Shown here piece by piece: positions 42,997-52,975 of a stretch of DNA of 64,000 nucleotides (position 1 is the first letter of the stretch; every line of letters begins with the position of its first letter). Source of the DNA: Hwangdonia seohaensis (GTDB taxonomy: Bacteria; Bacteroidota; Bacteroidia; Flavobacteriales; Flavobacteriaceae); the NCBI RefSeq assembly GCF_031932625.1, contig NZ_JAVSCK010000003.1, forward strand, positions 496,001 to 560,000, read 5' to 3'. The position numbers and the translations under genes are program-made. The notes under the pieces are model-generated. The model made no database searches, was not told the DNA's origin, and was given only the letters and a program-made list of their open reading frames with translations.

Positions 42997-45225
42997 ATGC
43001 GTATTAGAAGCCTCTTTATTGCTTTTTTTATTTTAACTAATGCGGGGTTTTCTCAAACTGAAATCCCAAAAGCAACAGCACCGATCCAATTAGATGGTTT
43101 TATCGATCCGGCCGAATGGCAACATGCTTTTGTTCTTACCGATTTTAAGCAAATAGAACCCAATTTGGGCGCCAGTACTTCGGAAAAAATCATTGTAAAA
43201 TTGCTTTATAATACGCAGTATCTTTTTATCGCGGCCAATATTCCGTTTACCAATCCTTCAGAGATTTTCGCAACTACTTTAGAGCGCGACAAAGCACAAT
43301 CAGACGATGATTATTTTGAGTTTTATATTGATTCTTATAATGATAAACTTAACACCTTGGTTTTTAGAACAAACCCTTTAGGGACCAGGCAAGATCTAGA
43401 AATTAGCAGAAATGGCGAGGATTTCAATAGTTCTTGGAACACCTTTTGGAGCGCTGCATCAAAAATAAATAATAATGGTTGGAGTACAGAAATACGTATT
43501 CCGTTTTCGTCGTTGCGCTACCAAGCTGCTACTATAAATACAATGCGCATTAAAGCTATTGTAAAATATAAAGAGAAAAACGAACGTGTTATTTCACCGC
43601 AAAACAACACGGAAGTTGCATCGGCTCATTATCATTTCAGTAATTCGGAAGAAGTACAATTTCAAAATCTACCAATTTCAAAACCGCTTTATATCACTCC
43701 GTATTTAAAAGGGAATTTTATCAGTCAGAATCTATTAAATGAAAACGGTACGGCCTATAAAAATCAAACCACTTTTTTAGAGCGAAAAAAATACACAGTT
43801 AACGAAACTTTAGATAAAATATTAAGTAATATGGGTTTGGATGTTAAATATAAACCCACGGCCAATAGCACCATTGATTTTACTTTGAATACAGATTTTG
43901 CAGAAGTTGAAGTAGACGATAGGGTGGTCAATATTTCAAGATTCCCCATTTTTTTACCGGAAAAGCGGTTATTCTTTTTAGAAAATGCAGATTTGTTCAA
44001 CTCCAACCAGTTCGATCACCGATTGTTCAATTCAAGGCGAATAGGTATCGAAAATGGTTCGGCAATCCCCATCATCGGGGGTATTAGGTTTACAGGTAAT
44101 AGCTCGAAGTGGCAATACGGCATGTTGAGTATGCAAACCCATAAGGTTGAAAGCATTGCGTTGTCAAATAATATGAGTGTTGCTCGGTTGCGAAAAACCA
44201 TTGGTTCCAAAGGTTCAAATATTGGCATATTAAACACCAATAAAATTAATAAAGACGAGAGTAACCACCTTTTGGCCATTGATGCCAATATAAGGTTTAC
44301 AGATATTATAAGATCCCGGTTTACGGTTGCCGCGACTTTTGACACCCAAACTGGAAACTGGAAACCCATGTACGGAGCGGCCGTTAACACATTTCGTCCC
44401 AACGGTTTTGGCATAGATTATTATTTTAGGGAATATACCGAAAATTTTAACCCAGAATTGGGGTTTGTGGAACGCCCCAACACCAAACGGCTTACGCTGA
44501 ACAATGGCTGGCGAAAAACGTATGCCAATCCAACGTTTTTAAGGTATTTTAGAATTGGGCATTACATAACTAAATATTGGCTGTCGTCCAATGGTGCGCA
44601 TGAGGTGTTTCAAACCAATTTTTATGTTACGGCAACGCACAAAAAAGGCTACGAGCTGTCTGCCTTTATGCCCATGTACCTCGAAGATAATTTATATGCG
44701 TCATGGCAAATAGCGGAGGATGTTGCTGTTCCGATGGGAGCTTACCAAATGTGGAAAATGAACCCGTTTATTAGCACAGGAAACGCAAAACCATATCAAT
44801 TGTATTTAGATGTGGAATTTGGCGATTTTTACGGTGGTAAACAGTTAACTACTTATGTCAATGTGACCTACGATTTTAGTAAAACCTTTAAAGCGGAATT
44901 GGGAGTAAGATATAACAGGTTGAGTTTTCCAGTGACTTACACCACTAATAATGCCTCAAGAAAGTTAAATTTGAGTCGGTATTTTTCGCGTTTAAAACTT
45001 AATTTTTCATCCAAAGCGTCACTCAACAGCTATATGCAATACGATACACGGTCAAATAAAGCAGGTCTCAATTTACGCTTTAGGTACAACCCAACAGAGG
45101 GCACGGATTTATATCTTGTTTACAACCATAATGTCAATATAAATAGAGATGCGTTAACGCCAAAACCGCCATTTACCAACAATCAAGTCGTTGTTGTTAA
45201 ATTTTCAAAAACCTTTTTAAGATGA
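42997..45225 (+). CDS. Second DUF5916 outer-membrane protein
   Basis: A 742-residue exported protein with signal peptide (about 1-20, ending GFSQT) and a CBM9-like domain at residues 25-200 (PIQLDGFIDPAEWQHAFVL, GWSTEIRIPFSSLRYQA). The DUF5916 region has FTLNTDFAEVEVDDRVVNISRFPIFLPEKRLFFLENADLF and RLFNSRRIGIENG. It is a paralogue of the protein at 6194 but shorter and divergent. Its stop overlaps the start of the TPR lipoprotein gene (ATGA at 45222-45225), which suggests the two act together. Confidence 0.8.
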   Translation: MRIRSLFIAFFILTNAGFSQTEIPKATAPIQLDGFIDPAEWQHAFVLTDFKQIEPNLGASTSEKIIVKLLYNTQYLFIAANIPFTNPSEIFATTLERDKAQSDDDYFEFYIDSYNDKLNTLVFRTNPLGTRQDLEISRNGEDFNSSWNTFWSAASKINNNGWSTEIRIPFSSLRYQAATINTMRIKAIVKYKEKNERVISPQNNTEVASAHYHFSNSEEVQFQNLPISKPLYITPYLKGNFISQNLLNENGTAYKNQTTFLERKKYTVNETLDKILSNMGLDVKYKPTANSTIDFTLNTDFAEVEVDDRVVNISRFPIFLPEKRLFFLENADLFNSNQFDHRLFNSRRIGIENGSAIPIIGGIRFTGNSSKWQYGMLSMQTHKVESIALSNNMSVARLRKTIGSKGSNIGILNTNKINKDESNHLLAIDANIRFTDIIRSRFTVAATFDTQTGNWKPMYGAAVNTFRPNGFGIDYYFREYTENFNPELGFVERPNTKRLTLNNGWRKTYANPTFLRYFRIGHYITKYWLSSNGAHEVFQTNFYVTATHKKGYELSAFMPMYLEDNLYASWQIAEDVAVPMGAYQMWKMNPFISTGNAKPYQLYLDVEFGDFYGGKQLTTYVNVTYDFSKTFKAELGVRYNRLSFPVTYTTNNASRKLNLSRYFSRLKLNFSSKASLNSYMQYDTRSNKAGLNLRFRYNPTEGTDLYLVYNHNVNINRDALTPKPPFTNNQVVVVKFSKTFLR

Positions 45226-46646
45226 AATTATTACAAGTTACTTTTATGGCAATTGCACTTTTTAAATGCACTACAACTAATGATAAAATTCCAATTACAA
45301 CGCAATCAAATGAAGCAAAAACCATGTTTCTGCACGCCGTTGAATTTGAAGGATTATTAAAAACAGATGAAGCAGAAAAACAATATGAAAATGCCATAAA
45401 GTTAGATTCAACATTTGCTCTGGCACATATTCGATTAGCCATGTTAAAGGACGATTTTGCCAAAAGACGATTGCATATTAAACAAGCAATGCAACACCTC
45501 GATAAACTATCCGAAGGAGAAAAACTTTGGATTTTGGCAAGAAACAATTTTTATGGGACACAAGATGGAAAATCAGAATACGATTGTTTTAAAACCGTGG
45601 TAAAGCTGTTCCCCAAGGACGAAAACGCAAATTATATGTTTGGTTTTGTAAACCTTCATCACGGCGTAAATCAACCAGATTCTGCAATCCATTATTATAA
45701 AAAAGCCTTAAAAATCAACCCGAAAGTGTCGCGGCATTATAACGAATTAGCTTATGCTTACATGGCAAAGCAAGATTTTAAAAATGCTGAGAAAGTGATA
45801 CAAGACTACATCGCTTTTCTCCCAAATCATGTAAACCCAAGAGATACTTATGCCGAACTTTTAATGCGGGATCATCGCTATAAAGAATCAATTGAAGCCT
45901 ATAAAAGCGTTTTGAAAATTAACCCAAATGCCCCTTGGGCGTATATGGGAATGAGTGCTAACTTAAGTTTTTTACATCGTTTTAAAGAGGCCAGAAATTT
46001 TTTAAAACCTTTGGATACTCTTGAATTAAGCGACTACGAGTACCGCCATAAGTGGAGATCAAAAGTATGTGGTTATTTAATAGAGCAAAAAATAGATTCA
46101 GCAATCGTGGTTTTAAACCAACAAAATTCAGAAAGCCTTTCAGGAGAAAATAAAAGAGAGCCTATATTCCATCAATTTATAACCCATTCTCGAATAACCA
46201 GACTTTATTTTGAAAACAACCAACCAGACGAAGGAGTGCAAAGCTTTATGGCTTGGAAAAATTTTGTAAAAACTAACATTACAAGACAAGAGACAATAGA
46301 TAATGTTTTAGGTTTAGAAGAATATTTTATGGCATTCGCCCATATTTTAAAAGGAAATGATGAAGCAGCAAAAATTATAATTGAAAACAACAAAAATCCT
46401 TCTGATGATATGAAACTACTCCGAGCGAGACTTTTCCTAAAAGAGAAAAATCACGACAAAGCCATAGGTTTATTAAACACTTTGGATGCCAACAACCCTT
46501 ATTATTTACATTGGTTGTCAAAAGCTTATGGTCTTAAAAATGATGACCAAAATTTTAAATCGGTTTCAAATAAAATAAAAGATTTAATTGAGATGAATAA
46601 TATTAATTATGCTTTAATCATTTCGGAACATAGTGAACTGTTGTAA
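45222..46646 (+). CDS. TPR-repeat lipoprotein-like protein
   Basis: A 474-residue protein with an N-terminal hydrophobic segment and likely lipid-attachment Cys (ALFKC at about residue 14). Several tetratricopeptide repeats are visible, for example EGLLKTDEAEKQYENAIKLDSTFALAHIRLAML and NVSRHYNELAYAYMAKQDFKNAEKVI. TPR domains mediate protein contacts; the partner is likely the DUF5916 protein encoded by the overlapping upstream gene. Only the coupling supports this. Confidence 0.75.
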   Translation: MKLLQVTFMAIALFKCTTTNDKIPITTQSNEAKTMFLHAVEFEGLLKTDEAEKQYENAIKLDSTFALAHIRLAMLKDDFAKRRLHIKQAMQHLDKLSEGEKLWILARNNFYGTQDGKSEYDCFKTVVKLFPKDENANYMFGFVNLHHGVNQPDSAIHYYKKALKINPKVSRHYNELAYAYMAKQDFKNAEKVIQDYIAFLPNHVNPRDTYAELLMRDHRYKESIEAYKSVLKINPNAPWAYMGMSANLSFLHRFKEARNFLKPLDTLELSDYEYRHKWRSKVCGYLIEQKIDSAIVVLNQQNSESLSGENKREPIFHQFITHSRITRLYFENNQPDEGVQSFMAWKNFVKTNITRQETIDNVLGLEEYFMAFAHILKGNDEAAKIIIENNKNPSDDMKLLRARLFLKEKNHDKAIGLLNTLDANNPYYLHWLSKAYGLKNDDQNFKSVSNKIKDLIEMNNINYALIISEHSELL

Positions 46647-46704
46647 ATAATTAAAAACAGTTTGCAACCAACTTACCATTAATTCTATCTCTTTAGGGTT
46701 TACT

Positions 46705-46736
46705 ATTGCCTTCCAATTAAAACATTTGTACTTTTG
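46705..46736 (+). promoter_or_regulatory. Bacteroidota-type promoter of lpd
   Basis: ATTG (46705-46708), a 20-base spacer and TACTTTTG (46729-46736) match the TTG/TAnnTTTG consensus. The expected transcription start is near 46743, 29 bases before the ATG at 46772. Confidence 0.55.
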
Positions 46737-46771
46737 TGTTCGATTTGATAACGAATAACAAAACAGAATAT

Positions 46772-48172
46772 ATGAAATCATACGATGTAGCCATTATTGG
46801 TTCAGGTCCTGGCGGATATGTTGCAGCAATACGTTGCGCACAATTAGGGATGAAAACGGCAATAATTGAAAAATATGCAACACTAGGAGGCACTTGTTTG
46901 AACGTGGGATGTATTCCGAGTAAAGCGCTTTTAGATTCGTCGCACCATTACGAAGATGCGGTGAAGCATTTTGAAGAACACGGCATAGAAATCCCTGGCG
47001 ATGTAAAAGTCAACCTAGAAAAAATGATTGCACGTAAGCAATCCGTTGTCGACCAAACCACGGGTGGCATCGATTTTTTAATGAAGAAAAATAAGATTGA
47101 TGTATATCAGGGCTTAGGAAGCTTTAAGGATGCAACACATATTAGCATCAAGGGCGAGGAAACTACCGAGATTGAAACCAAAAACACCATAATTGCCACG
47201 GGCAGTAAACCATCAAATCTGCCGTTTATCAATTTGGATAAAGAGCGCATCATTACATCAACCGAAGCTTTAAAATTAAAAGAAATTCCAAAACATTTAA
47301 TCGTAATAGGCGGAGGCGTTATTGGTTTGGAGCTGGGTCAGGTTTATAAAAGATTGGGCGCAGAAGTTACAGTGGTTGAGTATATGGATCGCATTATCCC
47401 AACCATGGATGCTGGTCTTTCAAAAGAATTAAACAAGGTACTAAAAAAGCAGAAATTTAAAATCAACGCGTCGCATAAAGTAAAATCTGTTGAGCGAAGA
47501 GGCGATGAGGTAATTGTAAAAGCAGATAACAAAAAAGGTGAAGAAGTAGAATTTAAGGGCGATTATTGCTTGGTATCTGTCGGGCGTCGCCCATATACAG
47601 ATGGTTTAAACGCCGAAGCTGCGGGCGTAAAGCTGAATGATAAAGGTCAAGTTGAAGTTAATGATCATTTACAAACCAGTGCCTCAAACATTTACGCTAT
47701 TGGCGATGTTATTAAAGGCGCGATGTTAGCGCATAAAGCCGAAGAAGAAGGGGTGTTTGTTGCCGAAACTTTGGCGGGACAAAAACCACATATCGATTAT
47801 AACTTAATTCCCGGAGTGGTTTACACATGGCCAGAAGTTGCTGCCGTTGGTAAAACCGAAGAAGAACTAAAAGACGCTGGAGTCGATTACAAAACCGGTC
47901 AATTCCCTATGCGTGCTTTAGGTAGAAGTAGAGCGAGTATGGATTTAGATGGCTTTGTTAAAATTTTGGCCGATAAAAAAACAGATGAGATTTTAGGTGT
48001 TCACATGATTGGCGCTCGTGCCGCGGATATGATTGCTGAAGCAGTTGTAGCTATGGAATACAGGGCGTCAGCGGAAGATGTATCACGTATGTCGCATGCG
48101 CATCCAACATATACGGAAGCCATTAAAGAAGCTGCTTTAGCGGCCACGGAGGATAGGGCATTACACATTTAG
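46772..48172 (+). CDS. lpdA: Dihydrolipoyl dehydrogenase
   Basis: A 466-residue E3 flavoprotein of 2-oxoacid dehydrogenase complexes and glycine cleavage. FAD binding GSGPGGYVAAIRCAQLGMK, redox-active disulfide GGTCLNVGCIPSK, NAD-binding GGGVIGLELGQVYKRLG, and C-terminal HAHPTYTEAIKEA with the base His are intact. The ATG at 46772 (MKSYDVAIIGSGPG) is chosen; the longer frame to 46736 reads into the promoter. The downstream fabV gene is 11 bases away. Confidence 0.94.
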   Translation: MKSYDVAIIGSGPGGYVAAIRCAQLGMKTAIIEKYATLGGTCLNVGCIPSKALLDSSHHYEDAVKHFEEHGIEIPGDVKVNLEKMIARKQSVVDQTTGGIDFLMKKNKIDVYQGLGSFKDATHISIKGEETTEIETKNTIIATGSKPSNLPFINLDKERIITSTEALKLKEIPKHLIVIGGGVIGLELGQVYKRLGAEVTVVEYMDRIIPTMDAGLSKELNKVLKKQKFKINASHKVKSVERRGDEVIVKADNKKGEEVEFKGDYCLVSVGRRPYTDGLNAEAAGVKLNDKGQVEVNDHLQTSASNIYAIGDVIKGAMLAHKAEEEGVFVAETLAGQKPHIDYNLIPGVVYTWPEVAAVGKTEEELKDAGVDYKTGQFPMRALGRSRASMDLDGFVKILADKKTDEILGVHMIGARAADMIAEAVVAMEYRASAEDVSRMSHAHPTYTEAIKEAALAATEDRALHI

Positions 48173-48183
48173 AAACGAAATTT

Positions 48184-49374
48184 ATGATAATAGAACCAAA
48201 AACAAGAGGCTTTATATGTTTAACATCGCACCCAACAGGTTGCGAACAAAACGTATTAAATCAAATTGAATACGTAAAAGAACGACCCGTTAAAAATGGG
48301 CCCAAAAAAGTATTGGTTATTGGAGCTTCCACAGGGTTTGGTTTGGCATCAAGAATTACCGCAGCTTATGGCTCTAACGCGGCAACCATTGGTGCTTTTT
48401 TTGAAAAACCACCAAGCGAAGGTCGGCCGGCATCTCCAGGGTGGTACAACAGTGCCGCTTTCGAAGCCCAAGCGCATAAAGATGGTCTGTATGCCAAAAG
48501 TATTAACGGCGATGCCTTTTCAAACGAAATAAAGGCGCAAACCATTGATTTGATTAAATCCGATTTAGGCGAAATCGATTTGTTGGTTTACAGTTTAGCA
48601 TCACCGGTTCGTACGCATCCCGATACCGGCGAGCGTTTTAAATCGGTTTTAAAGCCAATCGGACAAACATTTACTGATAACACGGTAGATTTTCACACAG
48701 GTGAAGTCAAGGAAATTTCTATCGAACCCGGGACAGAAGAGGATATTAAAAATACCGTTGCTGTAATGGGTGGCGAAGATTGGCAGATGTGGATCGATGC
48801 CTTAAAATCTGCGGGTGTTCTGTCTGAAGATTTTAAAACGGTAGCCTATTCTTATATTGGGCCATCACTAACCGAGGCGGTTTACAGAAAAGGAACTATT
48901 GGGCGCGCAAAAGATCATTTGGAAGCGACGGCCTTTAAAATTACCGATGCTTTAAAAGCTATTAACGGTCAAGCCTATGTTTCTGTTAACAAAGCTTTGG
49001 TAACACAGGCGAGTTCGGCAATTCCCGTAATTCCCTTATACATATCTTTATTGTATAAAGTGATGAAAGAAGAAGGGATTCACGAAGGTTGTATCGAGCA
49101 AATTGAACGTCTGTTTAATGCCCGTTTATATGCTGAAAATTTGGAATTGGACGAAGCTGGTAGAATACGAATTGACGATTGGGAAATGCGCGACGATATT
49201 CAAGCGAAAGTTTTAGAGCTTTGGAAACAAGCAACCACCGAAACCTTACCAAATATTGGTGATTTAAAAGGCTACGAAACCGATTTTTATAACCTTTTCG
49301 GATTTAAGGTTGATGGTGTCGATTACGATAAAGACGTAAACGAAATGGTTGATATTCCTGGGTTGCAAGAATAA
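48184..49374 (+). CDS. fabV: Enoyl-ACP reductase FabV / trans-2-enoyl-CoA reductase
   Basis: A 396-residue reductase. The active-site Tyr-X8-Lys is YRKGTIGRAK (in SYIGPSLTEAVYRKGTIGRAKDHLEA, about 235-244), and the NADH motif VIGASTGFGLASRITAAYGSNA is present. FabV reduces the enoyl-ACP double bond in fatty-acid synthesis and is naturally less sensitive to triclosan than FabI. Only its role, not the substrate range, can be inferred. It is probably co-transcribed with lpdA; a strong terminator follows. Confidence 0.93.
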   Translation: MIIEPKTRGFICLTSHPTGCEQNVLNQIEYVKERPVKNGPKKVLVIGASTGFGLASRITAAYGSNAATIGAFFEKPPSEGRPASPGWYNSAAFEAQAHKDGLYAKSINGDAFSNEIKAQTIDLIKSDLGEIDLLVYSLASPVRTHPDTGERFKSVLKPIGQTFTDNTVDFHTGEVKEISIEPGTEEDIKNTVAVMGGEDWQMWIDALKSAGVLSEDFKTVAYSYIGPSLTEAVYRKGTIGRAKDHLEATAFKITDALKAINGQAYVSVNKALVTQASSAIPVIPLYISLLYKVMKEEGIHEGCIEQIERLFNARLYAENLELDEAGRIRIDDWEMRDDIQAKVLELWKQATTETLPNIGDLKGYETDFYNLFGFKVDGVDYDKDVNEMVDIPGLQE

Positions 49375-49415
49375 TACCTTGTGATTTTTCAAATCGAAAA
49401 GAAATCTTATAAATT

Positions 49416-49457
49416 AAAAAGCCTCCAAAAGTTTAATGCTTTTTGGAGGCTTTTTTT
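49416..49457. terminator. Bidirectional terminator after fabV
   Basis: AAAAAGCCTCCAAAA (49416-49430) pairs with TTTTGGAGGC plus T-tract (49441-49457) around a 10-base loop. It serves fabV (+) and the convergent CCC-motif gene (-). Confidence 0.8.
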
Positions 49458-49473
49458 ATTGTGATAATAGGTG

Positions 49474-49800
49474 TTAATTATTCTGCATTTGTTCTAGCAT
49501 ATCTTGAGATTGTTGCATGAGTTCATCCCAACCAACAGTCGATATTCTGTAAATAGTCATTACTAAATATAAAATATTGATTATTAGAATAACCAGTGCT
49601 ACAATTTTAGCTGTATTCATAGCTTTTATGCTTGCAGGTTCAAAATTTTCGGGATTAAGTTTTACGGCATTTAATTTGCTGTGGGCTATAAAAAAAGCGA
49701 TACCAGCAAGAATAAAACCTAAACCGCCAAAACAGCAGCATAAAAGACCTAAAATAGCTAATACGTAAACAATAGTTGGATTGAGTTTTTGTTGTTCCAT
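49474..49800 (-). CDS. CCC-motif membrane protein
   Basis: A 108-residue membrane protein with a Cys triplet in the first helix (LGLLCCCFGGLGFILAGIAFFIA, about residues 17-39) and a second helix at about 66-87 (VALVILIINILYLVM). This layout is known in Bacteroidota as the CCC-motif family, whose function is unknown; the Cys cluster hints at metal or acyl binding. A DUF2752 gene lies 9 bases upstream, so both probably form an operon. Confidence 0.75.
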   Translation of the reverse strand: MEQQKLNPTIVYVLAILGLLCCCFGGLGFILAGIAFFIAHSKLNAVKLNPENFEPASIKAMNTAKIVALVILIINILYLVMTIYRISTVGWDELMQQSQDMLEQMQNN

Positions 49801-49809
49801 GTGTGAATT

Positions 49810-50094
49810 TTAATTGATTAATTTAATAATAAAACTTGTTATAATAGTTAGTACCGATATAATTGCAAGTATGGTAATTATTTTATTTGAATGTTTAAAT
49901 TTAAAGAAAATATTTATTACGATAGATATAAAAAGTAAAATTAAGCTGTAAACGGCCGGATACATATAAAATGCCTCCACAAAATGACCTTGGAAAATTA
50001 GTGATACTGAACGTTGCAAACCACAGCCCATGCAATCCATTCCAAAAAGCGTTTTGTTTAAACAGGGGAGCATATATTCTTCAAGCGCTTGCAT
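49810..50094 (-). CDS. DUF2752 membrane protein
   Basis: A 94-residue membrane protein with the DUF2752 signature CLNKTLFGMDCMGCGLQRSV (Cys residues in a CxxCGxQR arrangement), followed by two hydrophobic helices (about residues 45-62 and 70-92). The Cys pattern may bind metal. The function is unknown. The true start could be six codons later (MLPCLNK). It is paired with the CCC-motif gene downstream. Confidence 0.75.
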   Translation of the reverse strand: MQALEEYMLPCLNKTLFGMDCMGCGLQRSVSLIFQGHFVEAFYMYPAVYSLILLFISIVINIFFKFKHSNKIITILAIISVLTIITSFIIKLIN

Positions 50095-50170
50095 TAAAAA
50101 AAAGATTGAGTTTTGCCAAATTTAGAAAAAAAGCAAGTAAACTACCGCTTTTTTAAAACTAAATTACTGT

Positions 50171-52042
50171 TTAGTTTTTATTCGAAATAACCACTTTTTT
50201 AGTGTACCCTTGGTTGTTTTTTAAACGGATTCTCGCAATATAAACACCATCACTTAAAGATTTTGTTGAAAAGGTATAAGTGTTTTTTACTTCTGAAATA
50301 ATTTGATTTAAAACTTGTTTTCCAGAAACATCGAATAAGTTGAATGATTTTACATCTAAAGCATTGGGGTTGATAATTTTTAATTCTGAAATGGTGTTGT
50401 TCTGATAGATGTTAAAATCGGTAAAAGTAGCCTCATCTACATGTAATGCTTTGCTGTTAAAGGTTATTTCGAAACGGCTGTTGTGAATGCCTTCATCTAA
50501 AGTTATTTCAAACGAAGCATTTTTAATATCGGTATACGTGCCATTCAAATTGTCATAAATAAAAATATTTACATCTGAAGGCACATCTTTAAGCGCATTA
50601 ACTTTAATACTGAATGGCATGTTGTCGTGGTCGGCTTTCAATCCAAAAGGGATTCTTGTTGTTGCGTCATAATTAATAGACTTAATAGCCAATTCTTGAT
50701 TTTCAGAAAGCAGATAAGCATCTGAACTTAACGCATGAATATTTATACCGTCGTAAAATCGATTGTGAGTTGCATTGTTTGGTGTCGAACTTCGAAACGC
50801 AATCACGTTTTCTTTATAAAAAGTATTGTTAACTCGCGTATGTATTCTTATTTCGGGAATAATTGTTGGATTTTTTAAAATAGTCGCATAGTCTACGTTA
50901 TTGTGCGACATTATAACGACATCTTTTTTCGAATCTTCTTTATCCTTATTTCCTTTTGCAAAAACAGATCCGTTACCTCCAGGAGTTGAGTCTTCTGCTA
51001 AATACACGCGCATACTATTATTAAATTCAAAATTCCCACCCAAACCAATACTGCTTACCACAAAACCTTGGCCTATTGCGGCAAAACGCCTTGAGTTATT
51101 TGCGCTAAAATCCGTTGTGTTACCAGTGGTTGTGGTATTTGTGCTGCCATCTAAATTATAACTTTCAAAAGCTGCGGTTGCGTATGTACCATTATCCGAT
51201 AAATCACCCGGGGCACCCGGAGTATATATGCTGTATCCACCTTCGTAATTTGCTAAAGCATGTGAGTTTTTTGGTTTTTGCTCCCAGAAAAAAACCTCGC
51301 TACTTAAAACGGTTTGATTTGTAGCATTAATTAAAAACAGCTTTAAATCCAATGCGGAAGGATAGGGGTTTCCTGTTAATGTTTCAGCTCTATTGGGTAT
51401 GCCAGAATTTGGTTCATCGTCTATTCCGTCAAAAGCACAACTAACTAAAATGGTTCCATTGTTTGGTCTGCCTCTAAAATCTAAAACGTTATTGGCGTTT
51501 GGGCTTCCTTTTAGTGTAAACCCATAGCCTGTAGTAACCGGGTTGTTATCAAAAACCTGTACCCAATCAAAGTAGCCTTCGCCATCTTTTAAAGTATATA
51601 ACCAATAATTTGAGAGTTGGGTGGCTGTTCCGTTGTGGGAATTTGTAAATAAGTATGCAGACGAGGTGACGTTTGTTAAATCGGTATGGTCCTGCGGATC
51701 GTGTATTGAATTGTCGCCCTGAAAAGAAACGTTAGCTCGTGTTGTGCCATCTAAACTTATTCCAACTGGAGAGCACCAAAAGTTATAGTCGTAAATACCC
51801 GTGGTTTGGTTTTGATAAACCGATAACTCACCAGCATCCGAATTCTTAATATTCGTATTTTGAATAAGCTGTGCGTCGCCCCTCAAATAAAAGTTCGATG
51901 TTGGGGCCTCAAGCCTAATATCATTATTAACAAACACCACAACATCCCTTGCATAAAGCTCAGTGTTGTTGCCAACATATAAGTCTTGTGCAAAAGACAA
52001 GCCAGTAATAAACAATAAAACAAAAGTAAATTTATGGGGCAT
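50171..52042 (-). CDS. Type IX secretion cargo protein
   Basis: A 623-residue exported protein with signal peptide (about 1-18, ending GLSFAQ) and a type A T9SS sorting domain at the C-terminus (about 550-623; FNIYQNNTISELKIINPNALDVKSFNLFDVSGKQVLNQII, SDGVYIARIRLKNNQGYTKKVVI). The passenger part is Asn/Thr-rich beta structure (SPVGISLDGTTR, GTATQLSNYWLYTLKDGEGYFDW) typical of surface adhesins. It is probably attached to the cell surface after secretion. No neighbour gene is obviously linked. Confidence 0.85.
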   Translation of the reverse strand: MPHKFTFVLLFITGLSFAQDLYVGNNTELYARDVVVFVNNDIRLEAPTSNFYLRGDAQLIQNTNIKNSDAGELSVYQNQTTGIYDYNFWCSPVGISLDGTTRANVSFQGDNSIHDPQDHTDLTNVTSSAYLFTNSHNGTATQLSNYWLYTLKDGEGYFDWVQVFDNNPVTTGYGFTLKGSPNANNVLDFRGRPNNGTILVSCAFDGIDDEPNSGIPNRAETLTGNPYPSALDLKLFLINATNQTVLSSEVFFWEQKPKNSHALANYEGGYSIYTPGAPGDLSDNGTYATAAFESYNLDGSTNTTTTGNTTDFSANNSRRFAAIGQGFVVSSIGLGGNFEFNNSMRVYLAEDSTPGGNGSVFAKGNKDKEDSKKDVVIMSHNNVDYATILKNPTIIPEIRIHTRVNNTFYKENVIAFRSSTPNNATHNRFYDGINIHALSSDAYLLSENQELAIKSINYDATTRIPFGLKADHDNMPFSIKVNALKDVPSDVNIFIYDNLNGTYTDIKNASFEITLDEGIHNSRFEITFNSKALHVDEATFTDFNIYQNNTISELKIINPNALDVKSFNLFDVSGKQVLNQIISEVKNTYTFSTKSLSDGVYIARIRLKNNQGYTKKVVISNKN

Positions 52043-52211
52043 AAAAAAGGTTTATCTAAAAAACAAAGATAGATTTTTTTTACATAAAATACAAAATACC
52101 GATTATCGGTGCATTACAACGATTATGACGCTTGTATTTTACCGGCCATTTATTGATACTAAAACTATTTTTTAGTGTAATTTGGTAACCTAAATTTAAG
52201 CGACTTTTTAA

Positions 52212-52412
52212 ATGAAATATTTTAATTACATATTAATCATTCTAGGTGCTGTTATAGCCGTATATTCCAAGGCTGGAACCGAACAAAATCAATATGTTTT
52301 AATTGGTGGTATTATGGTGTTAATGATTGGAATTTATAGGATTTCTAGAGGTATTCCGAGTAAAAACACCGATGATGAAGATGTTGTTAACACTAATAAA
52401 GAGGATGAATGA
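52212..52412 (+). CDS. Small two-helix membrane protein
   Basis: A 66-residue protein with two hydrophobic helices (about residues 5-18 and 27-42) and an acidic C-terminal tail (DDEDVVNTNKEDE). No family was recognised. The stop overlaps the start of the Smr gene by 4 bases (ATGA), which makes co-translation likely. Confidence 0.6.
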   Translation: MKYFNYILIILGAVIAVYSKAGTEQNQYVLIGGIMVLMIGIYRISRGIPSKNTDDEDVVNTNKEDE

Positions 52413-52975
52413 AGGCTTTTAAACTAGGAGATGCCGTTTTGGTTTTAGATGAAAATTTATCGGGGGTGATAACACGGATTGATGGCGATTTAATTTCAAT
52501 TGAAACCGAAGATGGTTTTTTATTGGATTTTAAGGCTGAAGAGTTGGTTAAAAACAAATCTGATAAAACGCTAAAAAACGAATTGTTTTCGCATTCAAAT
52601 ATTGATACCGTTATCTCTGAAAAAGAGCAGCCTAAAAAGAAAGCTTCAAAAAAAGTAAAAGCTAAAGAGCGCTACGAGCCTACCATGGAAGTGGATTTGC
52701 ACATCAATCAATTGGTGAAATCTCCAAAAGGCATGACAAACCACGAGATGCTAACCTTACAGTTAAATACGGCGCAACGGCAATTGGATTTTGCCATTAA
52801 AAACCGCATTCAAAAAATCGTTTTTATCCACGGTGTGGGCGAGGGCGTTTTAAAAATGGAACTGGATTATCTTTTTGGGCGCTACAACAATGTAAAGTTC
52901 TACGATGCCAATTATCAAAAATACGGTTTAGGTGCCACCGAGGTTTATATTTACCAAAATGTAGCTCCTAATTAA
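52409..52975 (+). CDS. Smr-domain protein (DUF2027/MutS2-like C-terminus)
   Basis: A 188-residue protein with an N-terminal beta-rich part (about 1-55, KLGDAVLVLDENLSGVITRIDGDLISIETEDGFLLDF), a Lys-rich linker and a C-terminal Smr domain (about 90-188; EVDLHINQLVKSPKGMTNHEMLTLQLNTAQRQLDFAI, KIVFIHGVGEGVLKMELDYLF). Smr domains nick or bind nucleic acid; LDLH-type EVDLH and HGVGEGVL are the two key motifs. The C-terminal 8 bases overlap the convergent lipoprotein gene. Confidence 0.85.
   Translation: MKAFKLGDAVLVLDENLSGVITRIDGDLISIETEDGFLLDFKAEELVKNKSDKTLKNELFSHSNIDTVISEKEQPKKKASKKVKAKERYEPTMEVDLHINQLVKSPKGMTNHEMLTLQLNTAQRQLDFAIKNRIQKIVFIHGVGEGVLKMELDYLFGRYNNVKFYDANYQKYGLGATEVYIYQNVAPN

Noticed and set aside
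50155..50178. AAAACTAAA / TTTAGTTTT hairpin at the end of the T9SS cargo gene
   Set aside because: It is very AT-rich, overlaps the stop codon and lacks a T-tract in the direction of transcription, so it is not called a terminator.
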